9,530 nucleotides of DNA from an uncultured Porticoccus sp. (GCA_950063125.1 CATLZI010000065.1:1-9530), one strand, 5' to 3'. Shown: positions 1-9,530, numbered from the stretch's first letter. Notes: a model not told the origin generated them from the sequence alone. Numbers and translations are program-made.

Positions 1-808
1 TGCCGATCGCATTGGTCCCCGCCGTTTTTTCATCCCAGACCCCACCCTGAATCAAGTTGATGTCGCTGGCATGACTCAGCACATTGTCATCCGCATGAAT
101 ATCGAGAATGAGCCCCTCTGAATCGGCCAGAAGGATAAGACTGTTCGAGCGAAACAGCACCTCTGAAGCACGTTTCATGATGGGTTGGGCGGCACGCATG
201 AGATCTGTCTGTAGAAAGCGACGATATTCAAGCAGACTATTATCGCCAATCAACGGTGCATGTTGTAACTCCGGATCAATATGTGATTGTTGGCAACGGC
301 GCCAGGAATCCTCGACCACCGGCCTGATAAAATCACTTGGATAAGATTGGTCGACGACAAACTTTTCCCAGACCGACAACAGTTGATTGTGCTGTTCCGG
401 GTTGCTCAGCATCTGTGTGCGATCACGCATTTGTGCAGTGGCGAGAGCGGCCTGTTCTCGCGTATAAAAACGATCATTCTGAACGAAGCCGGAGATTACG
501 CCGGGTTTCACCGAGTTGACCTTGCCATTTTTCTGGCGGGAGACAATCAGTTCGGGGGGCAGACCATCCAGAACATGCATGGGTGCCTCTCTGCCGTTGG
601 GAAATTTTGAAGGGTGAACCGTGGCAGTTTCCATATCGTAAAATGCCGGTTTGAAACCCCAGGCCCGGCTTTCTTCACTGATACCCCCGGTGCCACGGAA
701 TGCATCATTTTCATCCCGCAGTGCTTCGACTGTTAGTTCACCTTTGTAGAGTTTCCGCCCTTTTTTTGGGGGGTTGCTCTCTTCTTTTTGTGAATAATTG
801 GCAGACAT
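1..808 (-). CDS. AcoR/DhaR-like GAF-domain transcriptional regulator with an extra N-terminal domain (partial, C-terminus beyond window)
   Basis: An open frame of 269 codons runs leftwards off the window edge without a stop. The ATG at 808 has AGAGG nine bases upstream. Two parts are visible. Residues about 36-120 start with FRGTGGISEESRAWGF and contain APMHVLDGLPPEL (75-87) and RFYTREQAA (113-121); I recognise this pattern from small stand-alone proteobacterial proteins of unknown function. From about residue 160 the chain looks like the N-terminus of AcoR/DhaR-type sigma-54 activators: VVEDSWRRCQQS with a following DPE (164-180), then a GAF-like segment ending GGVWDEKTAGTNAIG (255-269), the family hallmark. 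Known relatives continue into an AAA+ sigma-54-interacting domain and a Fis-type helix-turn-helix, which would lie outside the window. The ligand cannot be predicted. It is divergent from tilS. An internal start at Met127 would give an ordinary AcoR-type N-terminus, so the first 126 residues are the unusual part. Confidence 0.8.
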   Translation of the reverse strand, partial: MSANYSQKEESNPPKKGRKLYKGELTVEALRDENDAFRGTGGISEESRAWGFKPAFYDMETATVHPSKFPNGREAPMHVLDGLPPELIVSRQKNGKVNSVKPGVISGFVQNDRFYTREQAALATAQMRDRTQMLSNPEQHNQLLSVWEKFVVDQSYPSDFIRPVVEDSWRRCQQSHIDPELQHAPLIGDNSLLEYRRFLQTDLMRAAQPIMKRASEVLFRSNSLILLADSEGLILDIHADDNVLSHASDINLIQGGVWDEKTAGTNAIG

Positions 809-862
809 AGGGAAATACCTCTAGCCCAACGTAAACCATATAAAAATTTACGTCTCTGTAAA

Positions 863-868
863 AGTATA
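863..868 (-). promoter_or_regulatory. Candidate -10 box for the left-edge regulator gene
   Basis: Read on the - strand, 868 to 863 is TATACT, a good sigma-70 -10 match, about 55 bp upstream of the regulator ATG. No convincing -35 is found at 16-18 bp spacing (the hexamer at 17 bp is AACGAT), so this may be a weak or activator-dependent promoter, or chance in an A/T-rich spacer. Confidence 0.25.
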
Positions 869-889
869 GACTAGCAAGCTCGCTTATCG

Positions 890-920
890 TTGACAGTGTT
901 CATCTGCCAGAAAGAAATAT
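890..920 (+). promoter_or_regulatory. Candidate tilS promoter with consensus -35
   Basis: A perfect TTGACA lies at 890-895, in the divergent spacer about 115 bp before tilS. The -10 region is poor: AGAAAT at 17 bp spacing, or AAATAT at 19 bp spacing. Direction and position fit tilS. It overlaps the zone where a promoter for the divergent regulator would bind polymerase, so the two could interfere with each other. Confidence 0.3.
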
Positions 921-946
921 GGTGAAATTGCCAGTGGTGCCATATT

Positions 947-975
947 CGGTAGCCTTGCCTTGGCTGACGGTAGCC
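947..975 (+). repeat. 8-bp direct repeat CGGTAGCC, possible operator
   Basis: CGGTAGCC occurs exactly at 947-954 and again at 968-975, 21 bp apart start to start, i.e. two DNA helical turns on the same face. The repeat sits between the candidate tilS -35 and the tilS start. Phased direct repeats can be half-sites for a regulator, but two copies of 8 bp can also arise by chance. No function is assigned. Confidence 0.35.
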
Positions 976-1011
976 ATTAACGTAGGGAACTGACTTCCAC
1001 AGATCTCAACC

Positions 1012-2343
1012 ATGAGCTATACCCCAGACCTCCTTGTTCCTTATTTGCCCAGGCTGCGCAAGGCCAGCCATTGCTATGTAGGCTATAGCGGTGGTCTCGA
1101 TTCCCATGTTTTGCTCGTGTCGCTAGTCAGGCTCTTGGGTGAAAGTTCGGTCAGTGCCATTCATGTCAATCATCAGTTATCGGCAAATGCGGAAAGCTGG
1201 GAACAGCATTGTCAGAAGGTTTGTGATGGGCTCGGAGTGACATTAAGCATCGAGCAGGCCTCTGTCATTGTTAACGGTCAGGGTGTCGAAGAAGCAGCTC
1301 GAGTTGCCCGCTATCGGGCTTTTGAAAAACGTCTCCCACAGGATTCCCTGTTGCTGCTGGGTCACCATGCCGATGACCAGGTTGAAACAGTGCTCTATCG
1401 ACTGTTGCGTGGCAGTGGGCCCAGAGGTCTGGCCGGCATGCCTGCCTCGCGCCACCTGGGTAACGCAGAGTTATTGAGACCACTGTTACCTTTCTCCCGG
1501 CCGGACCTGGAGCGCTATGCCATTGCTGAAGGGTTGGTCTGGATAGAAGATGAGAGCAATGAAGATGTGTCCTTTGACCGCAATTTTCTGCGCCATAAAG
1601 TGATCCCGGCTCTGGCTGAACACTGGCCGGATTATGCCACAAGGGTCGCCCACAGCGCCCGGTTGTGTCGTGACAGTGATCAGTTATCCGATATGCTGGC
1701 AGCACAGGATCTGATAGCCGCCTACGAACACAGGGAGAGGCTGGGGTGGAGTATCAGTCTCGAGGCATTGATGTCTTTTGATGAGTTGCGGCAGGCGAAT
1801 CTGCTGCGACACTGGGCGGGCCAACATGATCTGGCACAACCGGGTCATAAAATCATCGATGCCGTGCTTCACGAGCTGTTGCCCGCGAAAGCCGATGCCG
1901 AACCGCTGGTAAGCTGGGCGGGCATTCAGTTGCGTCGGTACCAGCGCCGTCTTTATTTGTTACCCGGTGACCCCGATACCCCTGACTATCTACCGGTCTC
2001 GCTTCATTGGGATGGTAAAGGCGCGCTGGATTTGCCGGATAAGAGCACATTGAGTTTGCGTTTGGAGCAGGGACATGGAATCAGGTTGAAGGGAGATACT
2101 GATACCTTTGAAGTGCGTTTTCGCAATGGTAGTGAACGCTGCAAGCCGGTCGGGCGCAGCGCATCCAATACACTCAAGAAGTTGTTTCAGGAATATGGTC
2201 TGGAGCCCTGGTTGCGTGGCCGGGTACCCCTGCTCTATCGGGATGACGTGTTAGTGGCGGTAGGTGATTTGTGGATTTGCGAGGGCTTTGAGGTGCAACC
2301 CGATGAGCAGGGTTGCACGGTGCAGTGGGACTTCAGATCGTAA
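1012..2343 (+). CDS. tilS: tRNA(Ile)-lysidine synthase TilS
   Basis: TilS ligates lysine to C34 of the AUA-reading tRNA-Ile using ATP, changing both its codon reading and its charging identity; it acts in the cytoplasm. The 443-residue product is close to the E. coli length of about 432. The N-type ATP pyrophosphatase P-loop SGGLDS is at 26-31, followed by HVNH (51-54), LGHHADDQVET (116-126) and RGSGPRGLAGM (133-143). NFLRH (191-195) marks the end of the catalytic domain. The substrate-binding middle domain follows, and a TilS C-terminal domain spans about 366-423 with VGRSASNTLKKLFQE and RVPLLYRDD. The ATG at 1012 places the P-loop at the normal distance from the N-terminus, although no strong ribosome binding site precedes it (GGGA lies over 20 bp away). 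In many relatives accA lies immediately upstream; here it is replaced by a divergent regulator. Confidence 0.96.
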   Translation: MSYTPDLLVPYLPRLRKASHCYVGYSGGLDSHVLLVSLVRLLGESSVSAIHVNHQLSANAESWEQHCQKVCDGLGVTLSIEQASVIVNGQGVEEAARVARYRAFEKRLPQDSLLLLGHHADDQVETVLYRLLRGSGPRGLAGMPASRHLGNAELLRPLLPFSRPDLERYAIAEGLVWIEDESNEDVSFDRNFLRHKVIPALAEHWPDYATRVAHSARLCRDSDQLSDMLAAQDLIAAYEHRERLGWSISLEALMSFDELRQANLLRHWAGQHDLAQPGHKIIDAVLHELLPAKADAEPLVSWAGIQLRRYQRRLYLLPGDPDTPDYLPVSLHWDGKGALDLPDKSTLSLRLEQGHGIRLKGDTDTFEVRFRNGSERCKPVGRSASNTLKKLFQEYGLEPWLRGRVPLLYRDDVLVAVGDLWICEGFEVQPDEQGCTVQWDFRS

Positions 2344-2363
2344 TATTCATTGAGCGATACAGG

Positions 2364-2403
2364 GGTTTCTGGTAGTCTGATCCCCCATCTCGAAACCGAT
2401 GGG
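2364..2403 (+). other. Overlapping alternative hairpins downstream of tilS
   Basis: Two perfect 6-bp stems share this stretch: GGTTTC (2364-2369) with GAAACC (2392-2397), and CCCATC (2384-2389) with GATGGG (2398-2403), the latter closing an 8-base loop. They interlock, so an RNA would form one or the other. No U-run follows directly, so this is not a standard intrinsic terminator. It may end or shape the tilS transcript; stems this short can occur by chance. Confidence 0.25.
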
Positions 2404-2472
2404 CGTAGCTCTGAATCATCTCCTGATTAAATAAAAAATCGCTCTATTTTTCAAAAACATACCTGTTCTGTT

Positions 2473-2481
2473 TGGTATGAG
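2473..2481 (+). promoter_or_regulatory. Candidate pyrG promoter with extended -10
   Basis: TGGTATGAG at 2473-2481 fits the extended -10 form (TG, one base, then TATGAG, four of six matches to TATAAT). It lies about 45 bp before the pyrG start, with a strongly A/T-rich stretch at 2430-2457 upstream that could act as an UP-like element. No clear -35 is present. An alternative TTGACG at 2492-2497 has no matching -10. Confidence 0.3.
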
Positions 2482-2514
2482 TTCGGCATTCTTGACGCAG
2501 TATCCAAAATGTTC

Positions 2515-2520
2515 GGAAGG
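2515..2520 (+). promoter_or_regulatory. pyrG ribosome binding site
   Basis: GGAAGG lies six bases before the ATG at 2527. It is a strong Shine-Dalgarno match that supports this start. Confidence 0.7.
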
Positions 2521-2526
2521 GTCTAA

Positions 2527-5013
<2,487 letters not shown>

Positions 5014-5053
5014 TCGCGCCCGGTGTGTTTAATCTCCGTGTGGAACAGGTTGA

Positions 5054-6373
<1,320 letters not shown>

Positions 6374-6390
6374 GTCAGTTGACACTGAGT

Positions 6391-6422
6391 AAAGAAGGGG
6401 TGGCCACGGCCACCCCTTCTTT
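6391..6422 (+). terminator. Intrinsic terminator after eno
   Basis: AAAGAAGGGGTGGC (6391-6404) pairs perfectly with GCCACCCCTTCTTT (6409-6422) around a CACG tetraloop: 14 bp, G/C-rich core, with the T-rich 3' end supplied by the stem itself (TTCTTT). It starts 18 bp after the eno stop. No gene lies on the opposite strand here, but the A-rich left arm gives some bidirectional potential. Confidence 0.9.
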
Positions 6423-6467
6423 GTGCCTGCAGTCCGCACTAAGCTTGCTCATACACTCCCGACTATG

Positions 6468-6501
6468 CCATTTGTCCCGCAAATATAGGATGGGACAATG
6501 G
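6468..6501 (+). repeat. Inverted repeat in the eno-ftsB spacer
   Basis: TTGTCCC (6472-6478) pairs perfectly with GGGACAA (6492-6498) across a 13-base loop. CCA (6468-6470) continues the pairing with TGG (6499-6501) if one T (6471) bulges, giving ten pairs. A run of six T (6534-6539) occurs too far downstream to make it an intrinsic terminator. It could be an operator or a structured RNA element; function unknown. Confidence 0.4.
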
Positions 6502-6634
6502 GTGCTGGTTGGATTGTGTCCAGATAAGATCGATTTTTTCTTGGTCTGCCGGGCGCTCCTTCAGCACGGCTGACTAATCTTGAGTTTTGTGTCAAATGGT
6601 TTTGCCGGGGCCGCTTTTGAAAAAAGCATATACT

Positions 6635-6661
6635 GGTAACCGACTGAGTAGTTCGGTTGCC
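6635..6661 (+). repeat. Inverted repeat upstream of ftsB
   Basis: GGTAACCGA (6635-6643) pairs with TCGGTTGCC (6653-6661) through nine pairs including one G-U, with a nine-base loop. It sits right after a TATACT (6629-6634) and about 65 bp before ftsB. A second small dyad follows (GCTGTC 6663-6668 with GACAGC 6679-6684). It could be an operator or a leader hairpin. The rest of the spacer from 6423 to 6690 shows no gene I can support. Confidence 0.4.
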
Positions 6662-6690
6662 CGCTGTCATTGGGCTGGGACAGCTTTCCG

Positions 6691-6719
6691 CTGACGCCGT
6701 TTATTTTGTTCTGTAGAAT
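6691..6719 (+). promoter_or_regulatory. Candidate ftsB-ispD-ispF promoter
   Basis: CTGACG (6691-6696), a 17-bp spacer and TAGAAT (6714-6719) make a reasonable sigma-70 promoter. Transcription would be expected to start about 7 bases after the -10, at or very near the A of the ftsB ATG (6726), which would give a leaderless or nearly leaderless mRNA. This agrees with the absence of a Shine-Dalgarno sequence before ftsB. A promoter after the eno terminator is expected on general grounds. Confidence 0.45.
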
Positions 6720-6725
6720 CCGGTC

Positions 6726-7007
6726 ATGCGCTGGCTCCTAATTGTTCTCACAGGTCTTCTTGCCATTCTCCAATATCAATTGTGGTTGGGTGAGGGCGGT
6801 TTCTCTAAAAAGTTAATGCTGCAGCGTCAAGTTGAACAACAGCGTCAGGAAAATCAGGGATTGCAACTGAGAAACAGTATTCTGGAAAATGAGGTTGCCA
6901 ACCTGAAAGACGGTTTGGACAGTATTGAAGAGCGAGCCAGAAAAGATCTTGGCATGATTAAAGAAGGTGAGACGTTTTATATGGTCGTTGAAAAGGAAGA
7001 TCAGTGA
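6726..7007 (+). CDS. ftsB: Cell division protein FtsB
   Basis: FtsB is a small bitopic membrane protein that forms a complex with FtsL and FtsQ in the divisome and helps activate septal peptidoglycan synthesis by FtsWI. The 93-residue product (E. coli about 103) has a short cytoplasmic N-terminus, a transmembrane helix at about 3-21 ending in the family pattern LQYQLWLGEGG (15-25), a Gln/Leu/Glu-rich periplasmic coiled coil at about 28-70, and the conserved EERARKDLGMIKEGETFY (68-85). The ATG at 6726 matches the family start, although no ribosome binding site is visible upstream. ispD follows after 66 bp, the standard arrangement in gammaproteobacteria. Confidence 0.94.
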   Translation: MRWLLIVLTGLLAILQYQLWLGEGGFSKKLMLQRQVEQQRQENQGLQLRNSILENEVANLKDGLDSIEERARKDLGMIKEGETFYMVVEKEDQ

Positions 7008-7025
7008 TTTATCACCTTTTTTCTT
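7004..7025 (+). terminator. Weak possible terminator at the end of ftsB
   Basis: GTGA (7004-7007, including the stop codon) pairs with TCAC (7012-7015) around TTTA, followed by CTTTTTTCTT. The stem is only 4-5 bp, so at best partial termination between ftsB and ispD is expected. Confidence 0.25.
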
Positions 7026-7073
7026 CCCAATGGTTTTGTCGTCAGCCTATGTTCTTGCCGTCGGGGCAGTAAA

Positions 7074-7799
7074 ATGGCCACTAATTGGATTGTGGTGCCA
7101 GCCGCAGGGCAGGGTAGACGCTTTGGCGAGATACTCCCAAAACAGTACCAGTTGCTGGCGGGTCGAACGGTGATCGAACATACCCTTGAACGCCTACTGC
7201 AGATTGATCAATCAATTGTCGTTGTAGCCATTCATCCGGCCGATAGTCAGTGGAGGCGATTGTCTGTCTTTTCGCACCCCCGTATCCGCACTGTGCATGG
7301 TGGAAAAGAGCGCTCGGATTCCGTCAGGCTGGCACTGGACTGCCTTCAGCGCGAGGCACACGTGGATGACTGGGTGCTGGTGCACGATGTGGCAAGGCCC
7401 TGTGTCCGCGTCACGGATATCAACAAGTTGATGGCCGCTCTGGAAACGCACACTGTTGGTGGCATATTGGCGGTACCGGTCAGTGATACGGTAAAACAGG
7501 TTGATCAGCAGGCGGGTATAAGTGCGACTGTCAGCCGCGCTGATTTGTGGCTCGCTCAGACGCCGCAAATGTTTCGTTATGGTTTGCTCAGCTGGAGTTT
7601 AAACTCGGCCTATCGACAGCAATGGCAGCCGACTGATGAGGCATCTGCAGTTGAGAAACTCGGCCATTGTCCTCTCGCCGTCGAGGGTAGTAGCGACAAT
7701 ATCAAGATTACCCGGCGCGAAGATCTGGCCATAGCCGAGGCCATTATTAAATTTCAGAACGAATCCTCGAAACAGTCCGGGGGATTGGAGTTGCCATGA
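7074..7799 (+). CDS. ispD: 2-C-methyl-D-erythritol 4-phosphate cytidylyltransferase
   Basis: IspD joins CTP and methylerythritol 4-phosphate to give CDP-ME, the third step of the MEP isoprenoid pathway, in the cytoplasm. The 241 residues (E. coli 236) show the nucleotidyltransferase loop [10 protein letters not shown] (9-18) with Arg16, and PKQY with Lys23, matching E. coli Arg20 and Lys27. Also present are GGKERSDSV (76-84), VHDVARP (103-109) with Asp105, AQTPQMF (161-167), TDEA (187-190), and Lys211 in NIKITRRED, the counterpart of E. coli Lys213. The ATG at 7074 gives the normal N-terminus; only a weak GGGG (7063-7066) serves as ribosome binding site. ispF begins one base after the stop, so the two are almost surely co-translated. 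Confidence 0.97.
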   Translation: MATNWIVVPAAGQGRRFGEILPKQYQLLAGRTVIEHTLERLLQIDQSIVVVAIHPADSQWRRLSVFSHPRIRTVHGGKERSDSVRLALDCLQREAHVDDWVLVHDVARPCVRVTDINKLMAALETHTVGGILAVPVSDTVKQVDQQAGISATVSRADLWLAQTPQMFRYGLLSWSLNSAYRQQWQPTDEASAVEKLGHCPLAVEGSSDNIKITRREDLAIAEAIIKFQNESSKQSGGLELP

Positions 7800-7800
7800 T

Positions 7801-8295
7801 ATGAGAATAGGTCAGGGTTACGATGTTCACGCCTTTGGCGTGGGCGATCATATTATTATAGGTGGCGTGACCATCCCCTTTGGCCATGGACTGATTGCGC
7901 ATTCAGATGGTGATGTGCTGATTCACGCATTGTGTGATGCCCTTCTGGGTGCCTCGGCGCTCGGTGATATCGGGCACCACTTCCCCGACTCTGACCCCCA
8001 CTATAGCAATGTGGACAGTCGCGGATTACTGCGACAGGTCAAATTGCTGGTGGCAGAAAAAGGCTACCGCATGATCAATGCCGATATTACCCTTGTTGCC
8101 CAGGCCCCAAAAATGTCGCCGCATCTTGACGCGATGCTGGCCAATCTCGCCCAGGATCTTGATTGTGATCGCAGTCAGTTAAATATCAAAGCCACTACCA
8201 CGGAACAACTCGGTTTTGAGGGGCGTGGCGAGGGGATTGGCTGCCAGGCAGTGGTCCTGCTTGACAGTATCGTCAGCTCAACTGTCCAGAATTGA
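7801..8295 (+). CDS. ispF: 2-C-methyl-D-erythritol 2,4-cyclodiphosphate synthase
   Basis: IspF cyclises CDP-ME 2-phosphate to ME 2,4-cyclodiphosphate with release of CMP, the fifth MEP-pathway step; the family forms a homotrimer with zinc at the active site. The 164 residues (E. coli 159) begin [13 protein letters not shown], giving zinc ligands Asp8 and His10, with His42 in HSDGDVLIH (34-42). FPDSDP (61-66), AQAPKM (100-105) and [15 protein letters not shown] (132-146) are the other family motifs. The ATG at 7801 is one base after the ispD stop and ten bases after GGAG (7787-7790). An overlapping ATG at 7796 leads at once to a stop. The kinase ispE, needed between IspD and IspF, is not in the window, as is usual. 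Confidence 0.97.
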   Translation: MRIGQGYDVHAFGVGDHIIIGGVTIPFGHGLIAHSDGDVLIHALCDALLGASALGDIGHHFPDSDPHYSNVDSRGLLRQVKLLVAEKGYRMINADITLVAQAPKMSPHLDAMLANLAQDLDCDRSQLNIKATTTEQLGFEGRGEGIGCQAVVLLDSIVSSTVQN

Positions 8296-8538
8296 TAGAG
8301 TGCAAGGTGATAGGAAGAAATGACTGGCCTGGCGACCAGTGTTCTGGCACATCACCGAGCCTTCATTCATCACCAGTTGCTTTAGCATTTCCGAGAGATC
8401 GCTGCTAACAATATTGGTGCAGGTAAAGCGATTTCCCGTATCAGTGCAAATCAGTTTATGCACGCTATCTCCAGGCACGTGTGAACAGCTGCCATTTATC
8501 TTTGTGTTGCCGGGAGTGGGCTGTAAACTTGCCGCCAT
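8278..8538 (-). CDS. Possible small hypothetical protein, antisense in the ispF-truD spacer
   Basis: I do not recognise this one. An ATG at 8538 with GAGG ten bases upstream opens an 86-codon frame that ends inside the last 18 bp of ispF and fills nearly all of the ispF-truD spacer. The product has five cysteines (18, 31, 40, 64, 79), a run [15 protein letters not shown] around residues 29-43, and a hydrophilic composition. There is no signal peptide, membrane helix or known motif. It points against every neighbour except the regulator at the left edge. The unusually long spacer for this gene pair is the main argument for it; the lack of any recognisable family is the main argument against. 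It may be a real gene, a remnant, or a chance frame. Confidence 0.3.
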   Translation of the reverse strand: MAASLQPTPGNTKINGSCSHVPGDSVHKLICTDTGNRFTCTNIVSSDLSEMLKQLVMNEGSVMCQNTGRQASHFFLSPCTLSILDS

Positions 8539-8560
8539 CCAAACCGTGCCTCGAGACAAT

Positions 8561-9530
8561 ATGAACAGCCGACAGTTTTCCCTCGACTTTCCTTATGCTA
8601 TTGCTTCGCCCTCGGTCAGCGCGCTGTTTCGCAGTGTGCCCGAAGATTTTCAAGTGACGGAGCAACTGGGTTTTGAGTTGTCGGGAGAGGGTGAGCATCT
8701 CTGCCTCTATGTGGAAAAACGGGGTCAAAACACACGCTGGGTAGCCGGGTTGCTGGCGAAGCATTTTAGTGTTGATGACATGGCTGTGAGCCACTGTGGT
8801 ATGAAAGACCGGCACGCTGTGACCCGGCAGTGGTTCAGTGTGCATCTACCCGGCAAATTACCGGAAATGCCAGAGCGACCCCCTATACTGGAGGGTTGTC
8901 AGGTGCTTGAGCAGCAGCGTCACCATAAAAAGTTGCGGCGGGGGCAGCATGCGGGTAATCAGTTTGTTATTCGGTTGCGACAGATTGAAGGTGACGTTTC
9001 TGCGCTGGAGCATTCCCTGCAGCAAGTCGTGAATGGTGTCCCGAATTATTTTGGCGAACAGCGTTTTGGTTGGGCCGCTGGCAATCTTGTCGAGGCCAAT
9101 CGATTGCTGTCGGTGTGGGGCGATACCCCTGCAAACAGAAAGCAGCACAGTGGACGCAGAAGGCAACGGTCTCCCATCGATGGAATCTATCTGTCGGCGG
9201 CCCGTGCCTACCTGTTTAACCTGGTGTTGGCTGAAAGGGTGAGGCTTGGGCACTGGAAGTTGGCAATGCCCGGGGAAGTTGCCCCTGAAGGACCGCTTTG
9301 GGGGCGCGGACGGAGTGCGGCTCCCCAATCGGTTCAGTTGCTCGAAGATCAGGTTCTCTCCCCTTGGGGTGATTGGACCAACTCACTGGAATACAGCGGA
9401 TTGCAGCAAGAGAGAAGATCCCTGCTGTTGATGCCTGCCAATATGCAACACCGATGGCTAAACTGTGGTGACCACACTGACCTGGAGCTGTCATTTGACC
9501 TGCCCTCGGGTTGTTTTGCCACTTCGGTAT
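8561..9530 (+). CDS. truD: tRNA pseudouridine(13) synthase TruD (partial, 3' end missing)
   Basis: TruD isomerises U13 of tRNA-Glu to pseudouridine. An open frame of 323 codons reaches the right edge. Motifs in order: PEDFQVTEQLGFELSGEGEH (27-46); GMKDRHAVTRQW (80-91), with the catalytic Asp83 in the family pattern GxKDxHA; LEGCQVLEQQRHHKKLRRG, followed by NQFVIRLR; VPNYFGEQRFG (160-170); YLSAARAYLFN; PLWGRGR; QERRSLLL; and LPSGCFATSV at the edge, which in E. coli is followed by about 18 more residues. Almost the whole protein is therefore present. The ATG at 8561 has only a weak GAGA nearby. It follows ispF as in related genomes, but after an unusually long 265-bp spacer; surE would be the expected next gene. 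Confidence 0.95.
   Translation, partial: MNSRQFSLDFPYAIASPSVSALFRSVPEDFQVTEQLGFELSGEGEHLCLYVEKRGQNTRWVAGLLAKHFSVDDMAVSHCGMKDRHAVTRQWFSVHLPGKLPEMPERPPILEGCQVLEQQRHHKKLRRGQHAGNQFVIRLRQIEGDVSALEHSLQQVVNGVPNYFGEQRFGWAAGNLVEANRLLSVWGDTPANRKQHSGRRRQRSPIDGIYLSAARAYLFNLVLAERVRLGHWKLAMPGEVAPEGPLWGRGRSAAPQSVQLLEDQVLSPWGDWTNSLEYSGLQQERRSLLLMPANMQHRWLNCGDHTDLELSFDLPSGCFATSV

Noticed and set aside
929..943. Sigma-54-like promoter (TGGCAC...GGCA) on the - strand upstream of the regulator gene
   Set aside because: The GG and GC elements are separated by 8 bp instead of the required 10, so sigma-54 holoenzyme should not recognise it.
2364..2403. H-type pseudoknot from the interleaved stems
   Set aside because: The last connecting loop would have zero bases and could not span the 6-bp first stem; mutually exclusive hairpins are more plausible.
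6379..6573. 64-codon frame on + after eno
   Set aside because: It runs through the intrinsic terminator hairpin and its product has no recognisable feature.
6602..6634. Promoter made of TTGCCG (6602-6607) and TATACT (6629-6634)
   Set aside because: The 21-bp spacing is too long for sigma-70; the CTGACG/TAGAAT pair fits better, although TATACT could still be an activator-dependent -10.
7796..7801. ispF start at the ATG overlapping the ispD stop
   Set aside because: That frame is ATG ATA TGA and ends after two codons; ispF starts at 7801.

Overview
The window is a housekeeping stretch of a gammaproteobacterial chromosome with roughly balanced base composition. The order tilS-pyrG-kdsA-eno-ftsB-ispD-ispF-truD, all on the + strand, is the conserved arrangement known from Pseudomonas and its relatives. 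Protein details agree: an enolase ending in the [11 protein letters not shown] style, a metal-independent type KdsA, and a short FtsB. I would guess a marine or environmental member of the Pseudomonadales/Cellvibrionales side of the class, but the genus cannot be read from the sequence.

Layout. Positions 1-808 (- strand) hold the N-terminal part of a regulator that runs off the left edge. It joins a small domain of unknown function (residues about 36-120) to the start of an AcoR/DhaR-like GAF sensor. A divergent spacer of about 200 bp separates it from tilS (1012-2343). After a further spacer of 183 bp come pyrG (2527-4152) and kdsA (4156-5013, GTG start, 3 bp after pyrG). eno (5084-6373) follows and is closed by a strong intrinsic terminator at 6391-6422. 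A 303-bp gene-free stretch with two inverted repeats and a candidate promoter leads into ftsB (6726-7007), ispD (7074-7799) and ispF (7801-8295, 1 bp after ispD). A 265-bp spacer, which may carry a small antisense ORF, precedes truD (8561 to the right edge, 3' end missing).

Functions. The + strand genes supply core needs: tRNA-Ile lysidinylation (TilS), CTP (PyrG), the Kdo precursor of lipopolysaccharide (KdsA), glycolysis (Eno), divisome assembly (FtsB), two MEP-pathway isoprenoid steps that begin with a CTP-using enzyme (IspD, IspF), and tRNA pseudouridylation at position 13 (TruD). CTP made by PyrG is a substrate both for IspD and for later Kdo activation, which gives the cluster some metabolic logic.

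No defence system, mobile element, CRISPR array, tRNA or rRNA gene was seen. The least ordinary items are the domain fusion in the left-edge regulator, the small antisense ORF between ispF and truD, and the structured and possibly leaderless start of the ftsB transcript.
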